From assembly GCA_947396885.1 (NCBI GenBank), contig OX377206.1, positions 51,939,631 to 52,003,630 of the forward strand: a stretch of DNA of 64,000 nucleotides, written 5' to 3'. A program made the translations under genes and the position numbers. Of this stretch, positions 11,706 to 23,744 are shown piece after piece. Source of the stretch: Heligmosomoides polygyrus polygyrus (taxonomy: Eukaryota > Nematoda > Chromadorea > Rhabditida > Heligmosomidae). Numbering within the stretch: the first letter of the stretch is position 1; the number at the start of each line of letters is the position of its first letter. A model generated the notes under the pieces. It was not told where the DNA came from, made no database searches, and worked only from the letters and a program-made list of their open reading frames with translations.

Positions 11706-12937
11706 AGTGCGCATCGGTATTCTTTGGGAAGGATCAGTACTGTCACATCCATCGCTTGCTCACCATGGTAGATTCGGCCATGGGTCGCGTAACGCAGATG
11801 GTGGGCGTATTGTTGAGTATGCAGAATCGGAACTCACCATAGTGAAAACCGCGTTTCCTAGACTCGGCTCCCACCTCATTTCGTTCTATAGTGGGAACAA
11901 GACTCAGCTAGACTTTGTCTGCGTGAAGGATCGTGACCGAAGCCTCGTCACAGACGCAAAGGTCGTGCCGTATAAGACGGTCGCCCGACAGCATCGTCCG
12001 CTGATCTGCACATGAAAGATCGCCCCTCCGAGGAAGAAGCAGATTGAGCGATGCAGTGCACCGAGAATCAAGTGGTGGCGAATGAGAGAGGAGGAGGCAG
12101 CTGTAAATTCTCGCGTGCGGTTACTGACAGTCACGACTGCCGATGAAACAGTGCAGAAGGCTACTGACGCGATGTAAGCTTTAAAGTTTAAGATGTAAGG
12201 TTAGAACTTATCATTTCAAAGCCTGGACGACGAAAGATCGGCAAGCAGACATGGATGTGGACAGGCGATGTGAAAGAAAAGGCTCGAGAGAAGAATGCGT
12301 TTTATTGTCTGTTTCTCGGAGGCAAGTCAGCCGATAACTGGCAAAAGTAGCACGAAGTGAAAAAAGCTCACAAAATAGCTGTGGCCGTTGCAAAAGCAAA
12401 TCATTACAACGATGTCTACGAAAAGCTCGAGTCGTGCGATGGTGAGCGGTATTCTAGCGACTTGCTGAGAACCGCCATCCCCAAGCCTAGGATACAGATA
12501 AGCTCTCTGCCATCAATACGAAAACGACCATTTTCTTATGCACCGCAAGAAAGCGTTGAAGCATTGGCGCGATTATTTCGAGGGAATATCGACTGATGAG
12601 TTCCTTCATCCGGCCGTCTGTTCTGTCCCTTGTATCCACGGACGCGTCTCCAAGATCAACGTGGAGGAAGCTGATGCGGCTCTGAGAAAGATGAGACCGG
12701 GCAAGGCGACTGCACCCGACGACGTGGCGGATGATTTATGGAAGTCCTGGTGCTCTGCTGAGTGGTTGACCAAGTTCTTCAACCAGGTTGTGGCGGAGAA
12801 GAAAGTACCCGAGTGTTGGCGCTAAAGCACTACGATTCCGATTTGGAAGAATGAAGGCAGTCCTGCAGACTGCTCGAATTACCGTCCGATTCGCTCGTTT
12901 TCGCACAGCATGAAGGCGTTCGCGCGTATCTTCTATA

Positions 12938-13099
12938 GGCCTCTGTTATACTCCCGCCGGAGCATCCGCGGAACGTCCGCGGACTAGGGGTGCACCGCGG
13001 ACGGCGGGCGTGACGGGGCGCAGCGATTGGCCAGGTGAAGAATCCCGGCGCAATTTCCGCCCTTCCGCGGATGCTCCCGCGGGAGTGTAACAGAGGCCA
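12938..13099. mobile_element. hairpin MITE inserted in RTE relic
   Basis: Left GGCCTCTGTTATACTCCCGC and right GCGGGAGTGTAACAGAGGCC are near-perfect reverse complements, with a CCGCGGACGT-type GC-rich middle. The flanks read TATA/ATAG on both sides, a possible short target duplication. It interrupts the RTE reading between HSMKAFARI and the continuation EFAKNVETSH. Confidence 0.8.
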
Positions 13100-13195
13100 T
13101 AGGTGAATTCGCGAAAAACGTCGAGACTTCCCACAAACAAAATAGCTTCGTGGCTGATTGTGGCACCATCGATGATATACACGCCGCGGTACTTA

Positions 13196-13383
13196 TGAAG
13201 CAAAGGGCCCGTGGTGCCGTGGGGCTGTCGGGAAACATGTTAACGCGGCAACGGCAACGGAAACGCGGCAACCCACGGCACCCAAGGACGGGTGTTTCTT
13301 AAGTACCGGCCCCGTGGTGCCGTGGGCTTGCCGCGTTAACATGTTTACCGGCAACCCCACGGCACCACGGGCCCTTTGCTTCA
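13196..13383. mobile_element. second hairpin MITE inserted in RTE relic
   Basis: The left end TGAAGCAAAGGGCCCGTGG has an exact inverse at the right end, finishing at 13383. Internal inverted copies of CCCGTGGTGCCGTGGG make a multi-stem structure. It is non-coding and separates two parts of the RTE palm region. Confidence 0.8.
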
Positions 13384-14754
13384 CAAGTCCACACGCCGCC
13401 TGCCTTCTGGTGGAGAAGCATCTCCAGAAAGAAAGCCGGTGCACATTGCCTTTCTCGACTTGGAAAAGACCTTCGATCGCCTTCCGCGAGAACTTATATG
13501 GTGCGCGTTGTGACAACATAGTGTTCCGGAAGAACTTAAGTGGGTGCGCATTCTGTACTCTTGCCCAAAGAAACGAGTTCAAGCTGCAGCAGCCACCTCG
13601 ATGGGGTTTTCCATCTCTGTCGGAGTGCACCAAGGTCCTTCGCTTCCCGCACTCCTCTTTGTTCTTCTCATGGATGCCGTTACACGAGAACTTCAGAAAC
13701 CAGTTCAATGGACGATGCTCCATGCTAATGACGTAATGCTGAAGGCGCGTATTGTGAAGATGTAGAACAACTCGAGCGGCAGGTGCAGGCTTGGTGCAAC
13801 CGTTTGGAGATGTTCGGGTTTTAAATCATGAAGACCGAGTGCCTAGTGACTGATGTAAATGCGTCTGACTCTACTAAGATTAATGGCACTGAGCTTTCAC
13901 GCACCTCGGTTTTCGAGTACCTGATATCAGCGTCTGATGGCAGTCTGATGGTTGAATTGAACTCACGTATTGCAGCTTGGTCCAAGTATCGTTTATTGGC
14001 GTGCTCTGCGACAGGAAGATACCAGAGCGCTTGAAGTCGAAGATTTACAGAGCAGTAGGGACTACCGTAGCCCGTAGCGATGTAAGATTCTGAGTGCTGG
14101 GGAGTGACCAAGGAAGCTGCAACACGCCTCAGCGTAGTGGAAACGAAGATGCAGCGCTGGGCGGCTGGAGTCTCGCGCATGGACCGCATCCGAAAATGTC
14201 ATTCGGCAGAAGTTCGGTGTCGCGCCGATAGCTGAGAAAAGTGCGAAGCTCGCTTACGGTGGTACGACCACGTTCTGCGCGGGAAGGAAGACAGCGTCCG
14301 CAGTATAGGCCTTAACTTCGAGGTAATTGGAAGGCGTCCTAGAAGGCGTCCGAAGCAGCGCTGGGCTGACACGTCACAAAAAGACTTTAAAGTAGCTGGT
14401 GTCCACCCAGATCTAGTACAGCATCGGGAAGATGGCGACATGGCGCCAAAAAAGCGGATTCCGCCACGAAGTGGGACAAATGCTGAAGAAGAAGAGGAAG
14501 AAGAAGTGATGAGACTCACGCATTGTTTTGAATTTTTCTCTTCCTTTCACCACCACTTGATTCTCATCGCTCTGGATCGCTCGTCCTGATCGGTTGGAAG
14601 AAGCAGGGAGCCACCCTGTCACCTACAGCGCTCCGCGGCGCTTGGTAGCGCACACGTATCCCTTTATATAGACAGCTATAATACCGACTTCTTTCGATGG
14701 CACAGTCGAAAGACGTCGCTCACTTCCGAGCTTAAAAATCAGGAGGGCGCCAAG

Positions 14755-14910
14755 TCTTCTTCAGCTCCATTGGAGCACCTTGTCTACTGAGTATACGCAG
14801 AGAATAGGCGATATGGTCGCTACTTAACAACGACAACAATCTTTACCAATCGTAAAAACGTTCGGAGCTCGAAGAATGTCCCAAAAACTCGTGTATCGTC
14901 CATTGTAGTC
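14755..14910 (-). pseudogene. RTE endonuclease fragment
   Basis: The block from CTACTGAGTATACGCAGAGA to about 14850 matches 10460-10530. In the minus direction it reads RLVKIVVV followed by YRLFSAYTQ, the KIVVAxERLYHVFSAYAPQ segment of the RTE endonuclease. It contains stops. No RT follows. Confidence 0.55.
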
Positions 14911-15865
14911 ACATTCGTCGTCTCTACGGGTCCTACTTTCGATGCGGAATTTTGGACATCCTCTAAAAATCAGGTCCTTCAAAGAGATAAGAAAGAAGTC
15001 TCGCTGACGTGTCTCGTAATCTAGGGTAGAGCTAGTCCCGATCGTCATTAGAAAGTATGCTGTAAAACTTTTATATATCCTGCATTTCAAACCAGGAACA
15101 ACAGAAGCGCTCAGTGCAAGCTGAACTTACTTAGTTTCTTTTTCAGTTGTTCTCGTTAACTTGTATCTGGCTTCGTTGTATCGCACGAATTTTTTTTAAA
15201 CGTATGCTTATTGCTCAAATTATCGCTGAAGATCGGAGCAGCATTATTTATTTGAAGTTATTATATGCCTTCGGACTGTTCTCATGGCTACATATCTTAT
15301 TGCTAATTAGTGTTGTATGCGATTTTAACGAAGTTGTCTACAAAGGAGTGTAAGAAGGCCGGCTCGGGTTAGCACATAACTCCTGTTATAGCGCTGATTT
15401 TCTCTCGCTTTTTCACAAGCGTTGTGAGAGAGGGCGTCTTGTGATAGTTCATTTAGACCTCGACAAACGCATTATAAAACATCTCCTGGAGCCATATTGG
15501 CTCATTTCTTGTAATTGGGCAGAGCTGGCTGTTGCACGCAGCATCGTCAGCGATCCTCATCTCATGGACCATACGTTACCATACGTTCACGAAGTTCTCT
15601 AGAATAATGTGCGATCTAGGCTCTTTGTTGGAGTACCCGATAAGAAGTATTGCAGCACGAAACGTCGATGTCGTCACTGTGACTGTAGACTGCCAAGATT
15701 CGGAACCATCCTCGCTGAAGAAAATCAAAGTATATGTGCTACAGGAAACTGAAAGCGCATGGCTGGCCGGTTGCAGCGTGACCGCAGAACCTCCGAGGCA
15801 AAAGCGCTATAGGCGACAACGTTCTTCCCGTTGAAGGAGTGCTTCTGTCCCACTACACCCTCGTC
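14911..15865. other. no gene recognised
   Basis: Only short frames; the 100-residue plus frame at 15532-15834 shows no motif I can name. Confidence 0.3.
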
Positions 15866-15867
15866 TC

Positions 15868-16137
15868 TTGCTCTTGCTCGATTCACGCAGTACAAAGGCA
15901 GACATAGCACATAAATTCACCAGGAGCACGATCGAAAGCTTTTTCCAAGTCAAGGAAGGCAACGTGTGCCGGCTTCTCTTTCTCGCGGTGTTTTTCTATG
16001 AGAAGGCAAGCAGAGTATTTAGTATCCACAGTGCTACACTTAGCTACGAAGCTAAAGTAAGTAGTAGAAAGCTGGGTGATGCCACGATCTCGTCCATCGA
16101 CAATTCGTTCAAAAATCTTCACGCTGTGCGAAAGCAT
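15868..16137 (-). pseudogene. RTE reverse-transcriptase fragment (palm start)
   Basis: Minus-strand product LSHSVKIFERIVDGRDRGI, then LLIEKHREKEKPAHVAFLDL and EKAFDRAPGEF. This is the same palm segment found at 9014-9262 and 62968-63381. Both ends are truncated. Confidence 0.8.
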
Positions 16138-16699
16138 GGGAATCAGAAAAAATTGAGCAATCTGAATGATTGCCCTTCTATTGGATACCAGAGGTTCAGC
16201 GGCCTAGCGGCCGCCAGACGTCTGCTTGGGGGCTTCGCCCTCAAACCCCGAGAATAGAACATCCCCAGTCCTCCTCCATTCTTCTTTAGGCTTTTTTACT
16301 TTTACTACAGTAAAAATGGTTTTATTATATAGATTAATGCAGCGGAATATAGTGGTCAGAATCTTCACTGTTCCTATGAAGCCCATCTACCCTCAATCGC
16401 ATGCACGCGATTTATTCTCCAAAGTGCCCGTTCTCCATGTGGCGAGAGACAAATCATGAGAGTCCCAATCCAAAGTGCTTAATCTGCAGAAAAATAATTA
16501 GAATTAATAGATATTGGTCGACAGGTCGACAACGTTTACTGTCTGACGGCAATAATACTCCTCTGAATCCCATAATTACCCTCCTTACTTCATCCTCTCC
16601 TCTCCCCGCTAATACTTCCTCATTTATGTGCTTGAGAGTTAGTCTAGCATTCATATGTAACACTGAGTCACAACGTCTATGACACTCCTTCTGCACCCC

Positions 16700-17045
16700 G
16701 ATACACGCGCCACGACTTCTATGACGCGTCTTCAGAAACCCGACGCACATTGGACGATATTCAAGGAAAATACTGGTCTCCCCTTATTACCCCCTTCAGT
16801 GGTCCCTCTTGGCTGATTCCCTCTTCACTGGTCCCTTCAAGCTGCACGTCTTCTGAATCTCATCGCACGTTGGACGACGTCTTTTGCACGTCTTCAGAAT
16901 CCCCACGCAGGTTGGATGACATCTGCAGCACGTCCTCTGAATCCTGACGCAAGTTGAACGACATCTTCATCAGGTATTCTGAATCCCGACGCACTTTGGA
17001 CGACGTCTGCGGCACGTCGTCTGATTCCCGGCGCTGGGCACTTGC
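16700..17045 (-). repeat. two-part minisatellite: 42-bp units next to ACTGGTCCC-type short repeats
   Basis: From about 16848 the unit CACGTCTTCTGAATC... recurs every 42 bp four times (starts 16848, 16890, 16932, 16974), containing TTGGACGAC. Immediately before it (about 16770-16845) lie short CACTGGTCCC/GGTCTCCCC repeats. The reverse complement of exactly this pair of arrays, in the matching order, occurs at 37790-38600. Confidence 0.8.
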
Positions 17046-17278
17046 TCCCCATCCAAACCCTGGGGCGTTGCCCGCTAAAAATATCGTAAACTTGGGCGGT
17101 CTGCCGCCAAGGATATAGTTCGCCATCAATCGCCCATGGTTAAGCTCAAAGAAAGCACGGCTGGCATACGTCGCAGTGCCGTAGGCATCTCTTGACTTCA
17201 GTCCCCCCTCCCCGTGAAGGACACGTGACATTAACCGATTGTATATAGTAGGATATCATGCATAACACACCGCTTCTA

Positions 17279-18387
17279 TTAGGCTGGCCAAAGAGTATTG
17301 AAACAAAAAATCTTATATATTCAACCGTAGTTTTCTAAACACAAACTTGGAATTAACAATATATTCACCATAGAGCGATATAGCCTTCACCCATCTGCTC
17401 GACAAATCGATGGTTCCTGCGGTCCAAATAGTTGGCAGTCCGATGGCTGAAGATCCGGCGAATACGGTGGATGGGCTACCGTATGCCAGACAAGTTCGGC
17501 TATCTTCTCACAGGTTGTCGATGCAACGTGTGGACGCGCGTTGTCGTGCAACAGGTGGACACTTGATCTTTTTCAACCTTTTTTCTCGCATTGCATCGGC
17601 CAATTTGTGAAGCCGACTAACGTATATGGAAGCGGTGACCGTCCTCCCAGCAGCCAGCAACTCATGCTAGGTTGGCACTTTCTCGTCTCACCAAACGCAA
17701 AATAAATGTTGTCGTTGGTGTGGGTCTGGCTTCGGCTGGACTGATGGTTCGACGTGCGCTGTTATCGTGGACTATCTAGCTCTCAGTTCCAGTCACTAGA
17801 TCCTTAAGAAATTGCTCTCGATGCGGCTGTGTGAGGAGTGACTGGCATATGTTCATTCACACTTGCTTACGTGCCTCGGTCAGCCTATGAGGGATCCATC
17901 CTGTCAAAACTTTTCGATAGCCGAGGTTGTGGGGATGCAGCTTGATGGTAGAGTGGGTGCAGCCGAAGGCTGCCGCCAGTTCCTGCGCAATTGCTACATT
18001 AATGGGTTTGATAGCGAGCAGCAATCCACCATCATCGATAGCAGAAGGTCGTTCACTGCGCTCTTCGTCTTTATGGTTCATATCTCCTGGATCAAAACGA
18101 GTGAACCAACGGCACACTGTGATGTGGCTTACAGTCCCTTCTCCGAATGCAGCGGTGATATTAGAGACCGTTGGTCTTGCGTTGGAGCTTCGGCTCCATT
18201 CGACCATTCGAAGCTGTCATTGGCCAATCATGTTTGACATGTCACCAAAATAACGCGAGTTATATGCTCACACAGTGAACGCTTCTGAAATTTTCTACAC
18301 GACCCTCACTGATCCAGGATTTGTAAATTTTTCCAGAAAATTCTGAAGTTTTCAAAATTTTGTTTTAAGACTTTTCAGCCAGCCTAA
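17279..18387 (-). mobile_element. mariner-type element, internally degraded
   Basis: Terminal inverted repeats are TTAGGCTGGCCAAAGAGT (left) and, reverse complemented, TTAGGCTGGCTGAAAAGTC (right). The minus-strand frame at 17857-18207 encodes the N-terminal paired-like HTH region: NITAAFGEGTVSHITVCRWF, then a second helix block (CTHSTIKLHPHNLGYRKVL). The catalytic half (17300-17850) is scrambled by stops, although DNARPHVA-like sequence is still visible near 17530. At about 1.1 kb it is slightly shorter than a complete mariner. It is non-autonomous and inactive. Confidence 0.82.
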
Positions 18388-18599
18388 TGTTTATTCAAAT
18401 ACGTTTCAAGGACGTGCCACAAGTAAAAAACGAAGAATGAAACGGAAGTAATCAATGTGATTAAATTATTAGCTTAAAAAGAATAAAGTCCCTTCATGTG
18501 CCACCTCATCGCGGTGAAGGGGTGAACATCACGTGATGTTCACCGGAACAAATGGTCACGCAGTACACGATGCTTTGTACTGTATGGGCGGCTCACATG

Positions 18600-19137
18600 T
18601 ATCCCTGGCCAGGAACATGTGAGTAACCAAACCACCGCCATGGCTCAAACAACTAAACCCGCGCCCCAGTCTTCCGCGCGCCGGAGGTGGACTTCTACCA
18701 CGTCGGTTGCATCCACCTCCGGCGATGGGCCATCTAATCTCGGAGTTAAACTGTCAGGACGTCATTGGAATCGGACTACCGGAAACTCCCCCGCACCACG
18801 ACACCGAAACTGCCTATTCGTCTGCACTTAAAACTGTCGTACGAGCGCATCTGAGCAGGATCTTCGGACACTGCTTTACAGAACCCGCAACATCAAATAC
18901 GACGTTATCGCCTTGCAGGAAGCGAAAGGCAGAACGGAAACCATAACAAGGGCCGACCACAACGAGCTTCTCATTATCGGAGCAAAGGTGGACAGAAAGA
19001 ATATTGGCGGAGTTGGATTTCTCTTACAAGACTTTTTGACTCTTATAAGATCATCAGTCCGCAATTAGCTGTTCTTCGTCTGGAAACCAAGGATCAAGGA
19101 ACCATCTCCATCATAAATGGATATGCTCCAACTTGAG
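18600..19137 (+). pseudogene. non-LTR retrotransposon endonuclease fragment
   Basis: The plus-strand product near 18880-19060 reads YDVIALQEAKGR, THRADH-like residues, VDRKNIGGVGFLLQD, then, after a frameshift, a NGYAPT end. The QE pair and GGVGF segment are hallmarks of AP-endonuclease-like domains of RTE/CR1-type elements. The upstream 18600-18850 stretch is GC-rich and may be 5' leader. A perfect palindrome GTGAACATCACGTGATGTTC lies at about 18523-18544, just before it. No RT follows in this orientation. Confidence 0.65.
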
Positions 19138-19439
19138 TTGTTGCTTCGGAAGCTGCGAACGATGGAGAAATGTGTATTATATGCCTTATTCACGATTTGA
19201 TCAATGTGAGATGAGAAGCCTAATGAGTGCTCGAATAGAACGCCAATGTCTTTAGCGGCTTCACTACTCTCTAATAATAGACCATTTATTTCGTGTTTCA
19301 TAGCGCGTAGCTTGCCGTAGTACATTACACAGGATTTGTCAAGATTCGCGGTGAGGCTTATTTCTGTGGTCCATACACCAAGTTTTGCAATAACGTGTTT
19401 TAAAGGCTTTTATACTGCTGCACAATTTACACTATTGTA

Positions 19440-20694
19440 TTAGGTTTTCCGGAAAAGTTGCAATTGCATGATAAGATTTAAGACAACATATCCTTGCTAG
19501 CTGAAGTTGTGATCGGGCCGTACCTGGGAGATTTGTGTATCATGTCCTGTACATGTAACTATCAGCTGCATGTGTGACATAATGTCTTCTATTCACAGTG
19601 GTGCCTTCGCAATGCACGACAAGAAGATGCTCTACCGACTAGCTCCCTTCTACAGTACCGCTCCGACCGATTCACGAACGAGGCCCATCGCCTTTCACAG
19701 GAGACAATGAAGGAGCCTTCTTGGGCGACGTGCTTCAACTGGTACCGCAAGTTCGACAACGGTGAGGAATCGCTCGAGGATTTCCGACGCGCAGGTCGAC
19801 CACATACGCAGAACAGACAGCTCTTACTCACCACCTGCTGTACTCAACCTGATCTTTCTGTGCGCGGAATTTCAGTCCCTAAAAATACTCCTAAGTCCAC
19901 AGTACACGATGCCCTTCGGTCCTCAGGCAAAGTCGCGAAGTTGCCTCAAGTGTACCAGATGATTTGACGTTTCAGGACAAACGGAAGCGTATTGACATCT
20001 GCACTTGTCTCCTCAACCGTCGTCTTACAATTGCTGGTATCGATTTGATTGTCATGATTGATAGAAAGCATTGCATCCACGACAATTTGGTGAGTCGCAA
20101 GCACTGGATGGACTTCGATAAGCTGCCCCTACCACAGCCGAAACGTCTTGATCGCGACAAAAGGGAGTTGCATTCCGACTGGTGGGACAGTAATGGCCCA
20201 GTTTTCCTGGGAATTGGTTCCTACGGCTCTTTGGCAGACCTGAACATGTTTTGCGCTCAGCTGGAGGAAACGAGCGAAGTCCTACGTGATTGCAATTCCA
20301 GAAGAGAAAAAATTCTTCTCATGGATAACGCCAGACACACAGCAAAGCATACGCAGAAGAAATTGGAGGAACTGGGGCTTGAACTGGTACCCCATCTGCC
20401 GTACTCAACTGACCTTACACCCAGTAACTGTCACTTTTTCCGGTCGCTGCAGTCTTTCTTAGCTGGAAAAAAGTTCGCAAATCGGGAGGAATTCCAAAGT
20501 GGTGTCAACAGCAACTTCTTCCTGTCCAAGATTCCTGAGTTCTTCGTTCGTGGTATTGACTCTCTACCGGAGAGATGGAAATACGTGATACATCATAATG
20601 TTAAATATTTTGTTAAATGATAGTGGTTGTTAATAAAGTTATTAACTGTACTATATTTTCCGACATTAGTACAAAAACTTTCCGGACAACCTAA
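19440..20694 (+). mobile_element. complete mariner element with TA target duplication
   Basis: Inverted termini are TTAGGTTTTCCGGAAAAGTT (left) and, reverse complemented, TTAGGTTGTCCGGAAAGTTT (right). TA dinucleotides flank both sides (19438-19439, 20695-20696). The length of 1255 bp is normal for mariner. It is inserted in a CR1-like RT whose reading continues on each side, which independently fixes the borders. Confidence 0.92.
19600..20620 (+). pseudogene. mariner transposase, frameshifted and catalytically altered
   Basis: The first frame (about 19600-19967) encodes the HTH half (CFNWYRKFDNGEESLEDFRR, AGRPHTQN). The second (19964-20620, 218 residues) encodes the catalytic half to the C-terminus (PERWKYVIHHNVKYFVK). 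The frames overlap at about 19962, so one frameshift separates them. The first catalytic block reads VMIDRKH, where DEKW is expected; the second, LLMDNARHTAKH, keeps its Asp. The third reads TPSNCHFF, with Asn where mariners have PSDYHLF. With that Asp lost and one residue missing from the spacer, this copy should be dead. Confidence 0.88.
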
Positions 20695-21829
20695 TATATG
20701 CCGTATATTTTAAGGTCATCTGTGTACAACTGTACACTTGCATTCTGTGATAAAGAAAGAGAGTTCAATCATATAAATAAAGAATAATAGTGGGGAAAGA
20801 ACAGTTTCCTGTAGTACGCTTTATCGGCTGGAGAACATTCGACCAACTTTTTCAGTCATCTCTCTCTCACCAAGGTGTAACGCGAGCCAGTTGAGGCGTT
20901 AAGTTAGGGAGTTTAGGCTTCCATCTATACCGAGAAAATGCAATTTCTGGAGTAGTTTGTAATGGCTCATTTTGTCAAACGCATTTGATTATATAAGTCA
21001 GTGAAAACAATATCAAAAGAATTTCTTTGGTTCAGCGCTAAGATCCAATCATACAGGCTATCGGCTAGATCTGTAGTGGTGGAAAGACCATACAAAAAGC
21101 CATGCTGCTCAGGTGGAATAAGGCGAAGTCTGCTGACTAATGATAACAGTTTCCTTCTGATGATTTTTCCATTGCCTTTATCGGCGGGAGCGTTCAACTC
21201 ATTGGGAGGTAATCTGTTACGCACGAAGCACCAGATGTTTCAGGAATTGCGGTAACTATTGACTCCTTCCATATTTCGGATGCTTCACATAACATTAAAT
21301 AAACTTGGAAATATGGGCAAGGAGCTTGTAGAAGGATGCGAATCACTTTTTATAAACAAGGAATACCGTCACAAGCTTAGGTGATTCATGCTTCAAGTGC
21401 TTCAAAATCTTTCGAACCTCTACAGGAATGGAATAAATTTTGCTTATTCGATACCTAGAAGGTGACGGTAATTGGTGAGCATGATTCGTCCTTTGAAAAC
21501 ACACATGCGAAAAATTCACTTAGCGATGTGGCCTTATTAAGTTCGCTGAAGCACCTCGAGATATCCTCATCAATGAAAACTGGTTGGCGTGCACCCGGCT
21601 TCACCTTTTTGCGAATGTAGATATCCAGCTTTCTCATTGAACACTGTGCCGCATAACGGCGCTTTCAATTTGTCAAAAACTTCTTTAAATGCCAATCAAA
21701 ATTTGAGCAAACTTTCTTGTATGTGAGGTTGCGGAGTGTGCGGCAACGTTTTAAACAATCGCTTCTTCTGAAAAGCAAATTTCGAATATGCAGAGGGTAC
21801 TTAAATTGGTATTGTTTCCCAAATAACCT

Positions 21830-22445
21830 CTTCAGAATTTGGACGAGAAAATTTAGCCAATTTCTTAAATATCGATATTCGATGACGTCATCGTTCGAGC
21901 ATGCTCAGCCCCCAGTCCTCGATGGGAAATTGCCAAAAAATCGACCTTTCTGAAATTGGTCGAGGTTGACATCGTTCGATAGAGCTCTTCGTGCTGAACG
22001 GAATAGTACCACTGTGGTTGTCGAAAACTCAAACCTGGGTGAGTAAGAGCGGAAGAAACTTCAACCGCTAGCTTCCGCCGCTCTAAAATGGCAGCTGAGG
22101 CTAAAGCAGTTTAGGCACCTGAGGAGTTCTGAACACGTCGTCTTCGTTTGTTTTGTAAAGTACCTTAGGCGCTCTTTTCGTATGCGCTTTTAAAGGCCGT
22201 TAGCTCGCCGCGTCTTCCCGCAGTGGTCTACCGAAATTGGAGCTAATCCTAGGTAGGGCGGCTGGAGATTTCTGATAAAGTGCTCTAAACGATTCAAAGT
22301 TGTCTCGAAGGCTTTACATTTTCCAGTAAGGGAGGATAGAAGCGCAGTGGACACGCCCAGTCGATTCCATTCTGTATGCATTGTACACGGCACACTCTCG
22401 GAGCATTCCTGACATGACAGCGCACTGGCAACGTACGCCATGCTT
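21830..22445. mobile_element. fragment of the large foldback-element family
   Basis: Collinear by eye with the right arm at 49740-50400. Shared strings include GATGACGTCATCGTTCGAGC-like sequence, the GTTCGATAGAGCTC motif, CCGCTCTAAAATGGCAGCTG, the GGGCGGCTGGAGATTTCTGA block, and TGTATGCATTGTACACGGC. It is clearly more diverged than the two arms are from each other, so it is an older relative. No coding potential. Confidence 0.75.
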
Positions 22446-23740
22446 GAGATACTCCGAAAGCACGCATGTCCTAGAAAATAAGCTGCTTCAATCGCAGAAG
22501 CCTGCTCCAGTCACCTTTGGGCCACCCACGGTGAAAACATGGTTATTCTAGTAACGTTCTATACATGTTTGTGTAGATCTCAAAGAGACGAATCGAACCT
22601 TGTCAATCCTTCTTCAAAAAACCTAAAACAGAATGAGTTATGAGCATGCAACGGTTTGCGACGCTATTTTGCCGTCGCAAATAGCAGTTTTGACCGCGCG
22701 ACGTGAGCGGTATTGTAGGGGAAGTAGTGTTTGTCGGTGGTAGCTTCTAGTGAATAAGATTCCTTTGCAGTTCTACCAGACACTGAGCATTACCTTCTTT
22801 GGATGAAGTTCCGGTTTTGGCATAGGAATGACTGCACCACAGACGTTTTGTATGGGATTAACGTAGCCTACCAACTTTTCGTTGCCACTGAACTTGTCTA
22901 GTTATGAGAAATTCTGCAAAAATTAAGAAGCTCACGCATGCATCTCTGCACAAAAGCCCGCAGTCTTCGTTACATGGAGCTTTATGACTTGATTCTCTGA
23001 AACGCGAGGACGGAACTAAATAGCAATTTAGGTGTTCGTTCAGGAAGGCATTGTTTAAAAAAGAGCAGTGAAGTTCTGACATTAAAAGCTTTGTGTTTGT
23101 AGGTAAAGAACAATAAAGGGGTGTAGAGCCTTTTATCAGAACAACTGGTCTTACAGAGGAAGAAATGGTAGAAGCAAAGCCCAAGCGATGTCTCCAGTCT
23201 AAGTTTTGGTTTGGGTTGGCAAAATATAATTTGCTGAGACTGCTCCCTACATAAAAAGAGAAGAAATTCACGCAGTCTGAACAATACCTGAGCGCTAGTT
23301 CTATCTCTATACCGATCTAGCGCCTCTACAAATGGGAGTGCTAACTGCAAGTTTCTTTTTTTGTGGGACAAAAACAAAATAAAGTTCTCTTGAAACAGTT
23401 GCTTACTAAGAGCGGATAATGAACGCCGCATAAAATGCTTTGCGAAACTTTTGAAGGGACTAGTTTTCCATCGCGTGAGCCATCGCAAAGGTTCTAGTCA
23501 TATTAAAATGACCACTTTTGTACTCGATTATGTACTACTAGAATGGTTCCCGATGGTCTTATAAGCAACCTAGTATATTAGAGCAAGATACGCTGGCAAA
23601 TATCTGACAACAAAGCTTGAAAATTCGCTAAAAACTTCATTACTTCGATAAATAAAAAGCCTAAATAAACAAACAATAACTTTTCCTCCAAGCGGTAACT
23701 TCAAATAATACACCGTTGAAGGGATGCATGCATGAACATT
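22446..23740. other. unassigned region with two overlapping minus-strand frames
   Basis: Minus-strand frames of 168 (22982-23488) and 137 residues (22858-23271) overlap. The first contains RNLQLALPFVEALDRYRDRT and the second SVRPVVLIKGSTPLYC. Neither matches a family I can name with confidence. The frames may be pieces of one broken transposon protein, possibly of the Penelope kind, but no catalytic motif is present. Confidence 0.25.
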
Positions 23741-23744
23741 TTCA

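Larger units (their letters stand above)
11707..14515 (+). pseudogene. RTE-type retrotransposon, plus strand, broken and carrying two hairpin insertions
   Basis: Plus-strand reading starts inside the endonuclease C-terminus (FGHGSRNADGGRIVEYAE, then QHRPLICT at about 12000). It continues through a linker (HRKKALKHWRDYFEGIST) and AALRKMRPGKATAPDDVADD near 12690. The RT palm LDLEKTFDRLPREL lies near 13465. VGVHQGPSLPALLFVLLMDA follows near 13620. The catalytic position reads LHANDVML near 13720, where YADD has become HAND. The C-terminal part LRWYDHVLRGKEDS and GRRPRRRPKQRW lies near 14330. Two inverted-repeat insertions (12938-13099 and 13196-13383) split the palm. The missing first Asp of YADD and the many frameshifts make it inactive. 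Confidence 0.88.
19058..21800 (-). pseudogene. CR1-like reverse transcriptase, split by a mariner insertion
   Basis: The minus-strand reading before the mariner (21800-20697) includes ELNKATSLSEFFACVFSKDE near 21500, then the palm RLIPPEQHGFLYGLSTTTDL and RNSFDIVFTDLYN near 21010, and VLQETVLSPLLFFIYM near 20800. After the mariner (19440-20694) it resumes with KHVIAKLGVWTTEISLTANL near 19360 and continues through VMYYGKLRAMKHEINGLLL to NTHFSIVRSFRSNN near 19130. The two halves are collinear, so the mariner jumped into this element. The usual DFSKAFD box and the YADD box are degraded. No complete frame remains. Confidence 0.8.

Noticed and set aside
22982..23488. 168-residue minus-strand frame as a host gene
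   Set aside because: No recognisable domain, overlapping rival frames, no splice-site support; kept only as unassigned.
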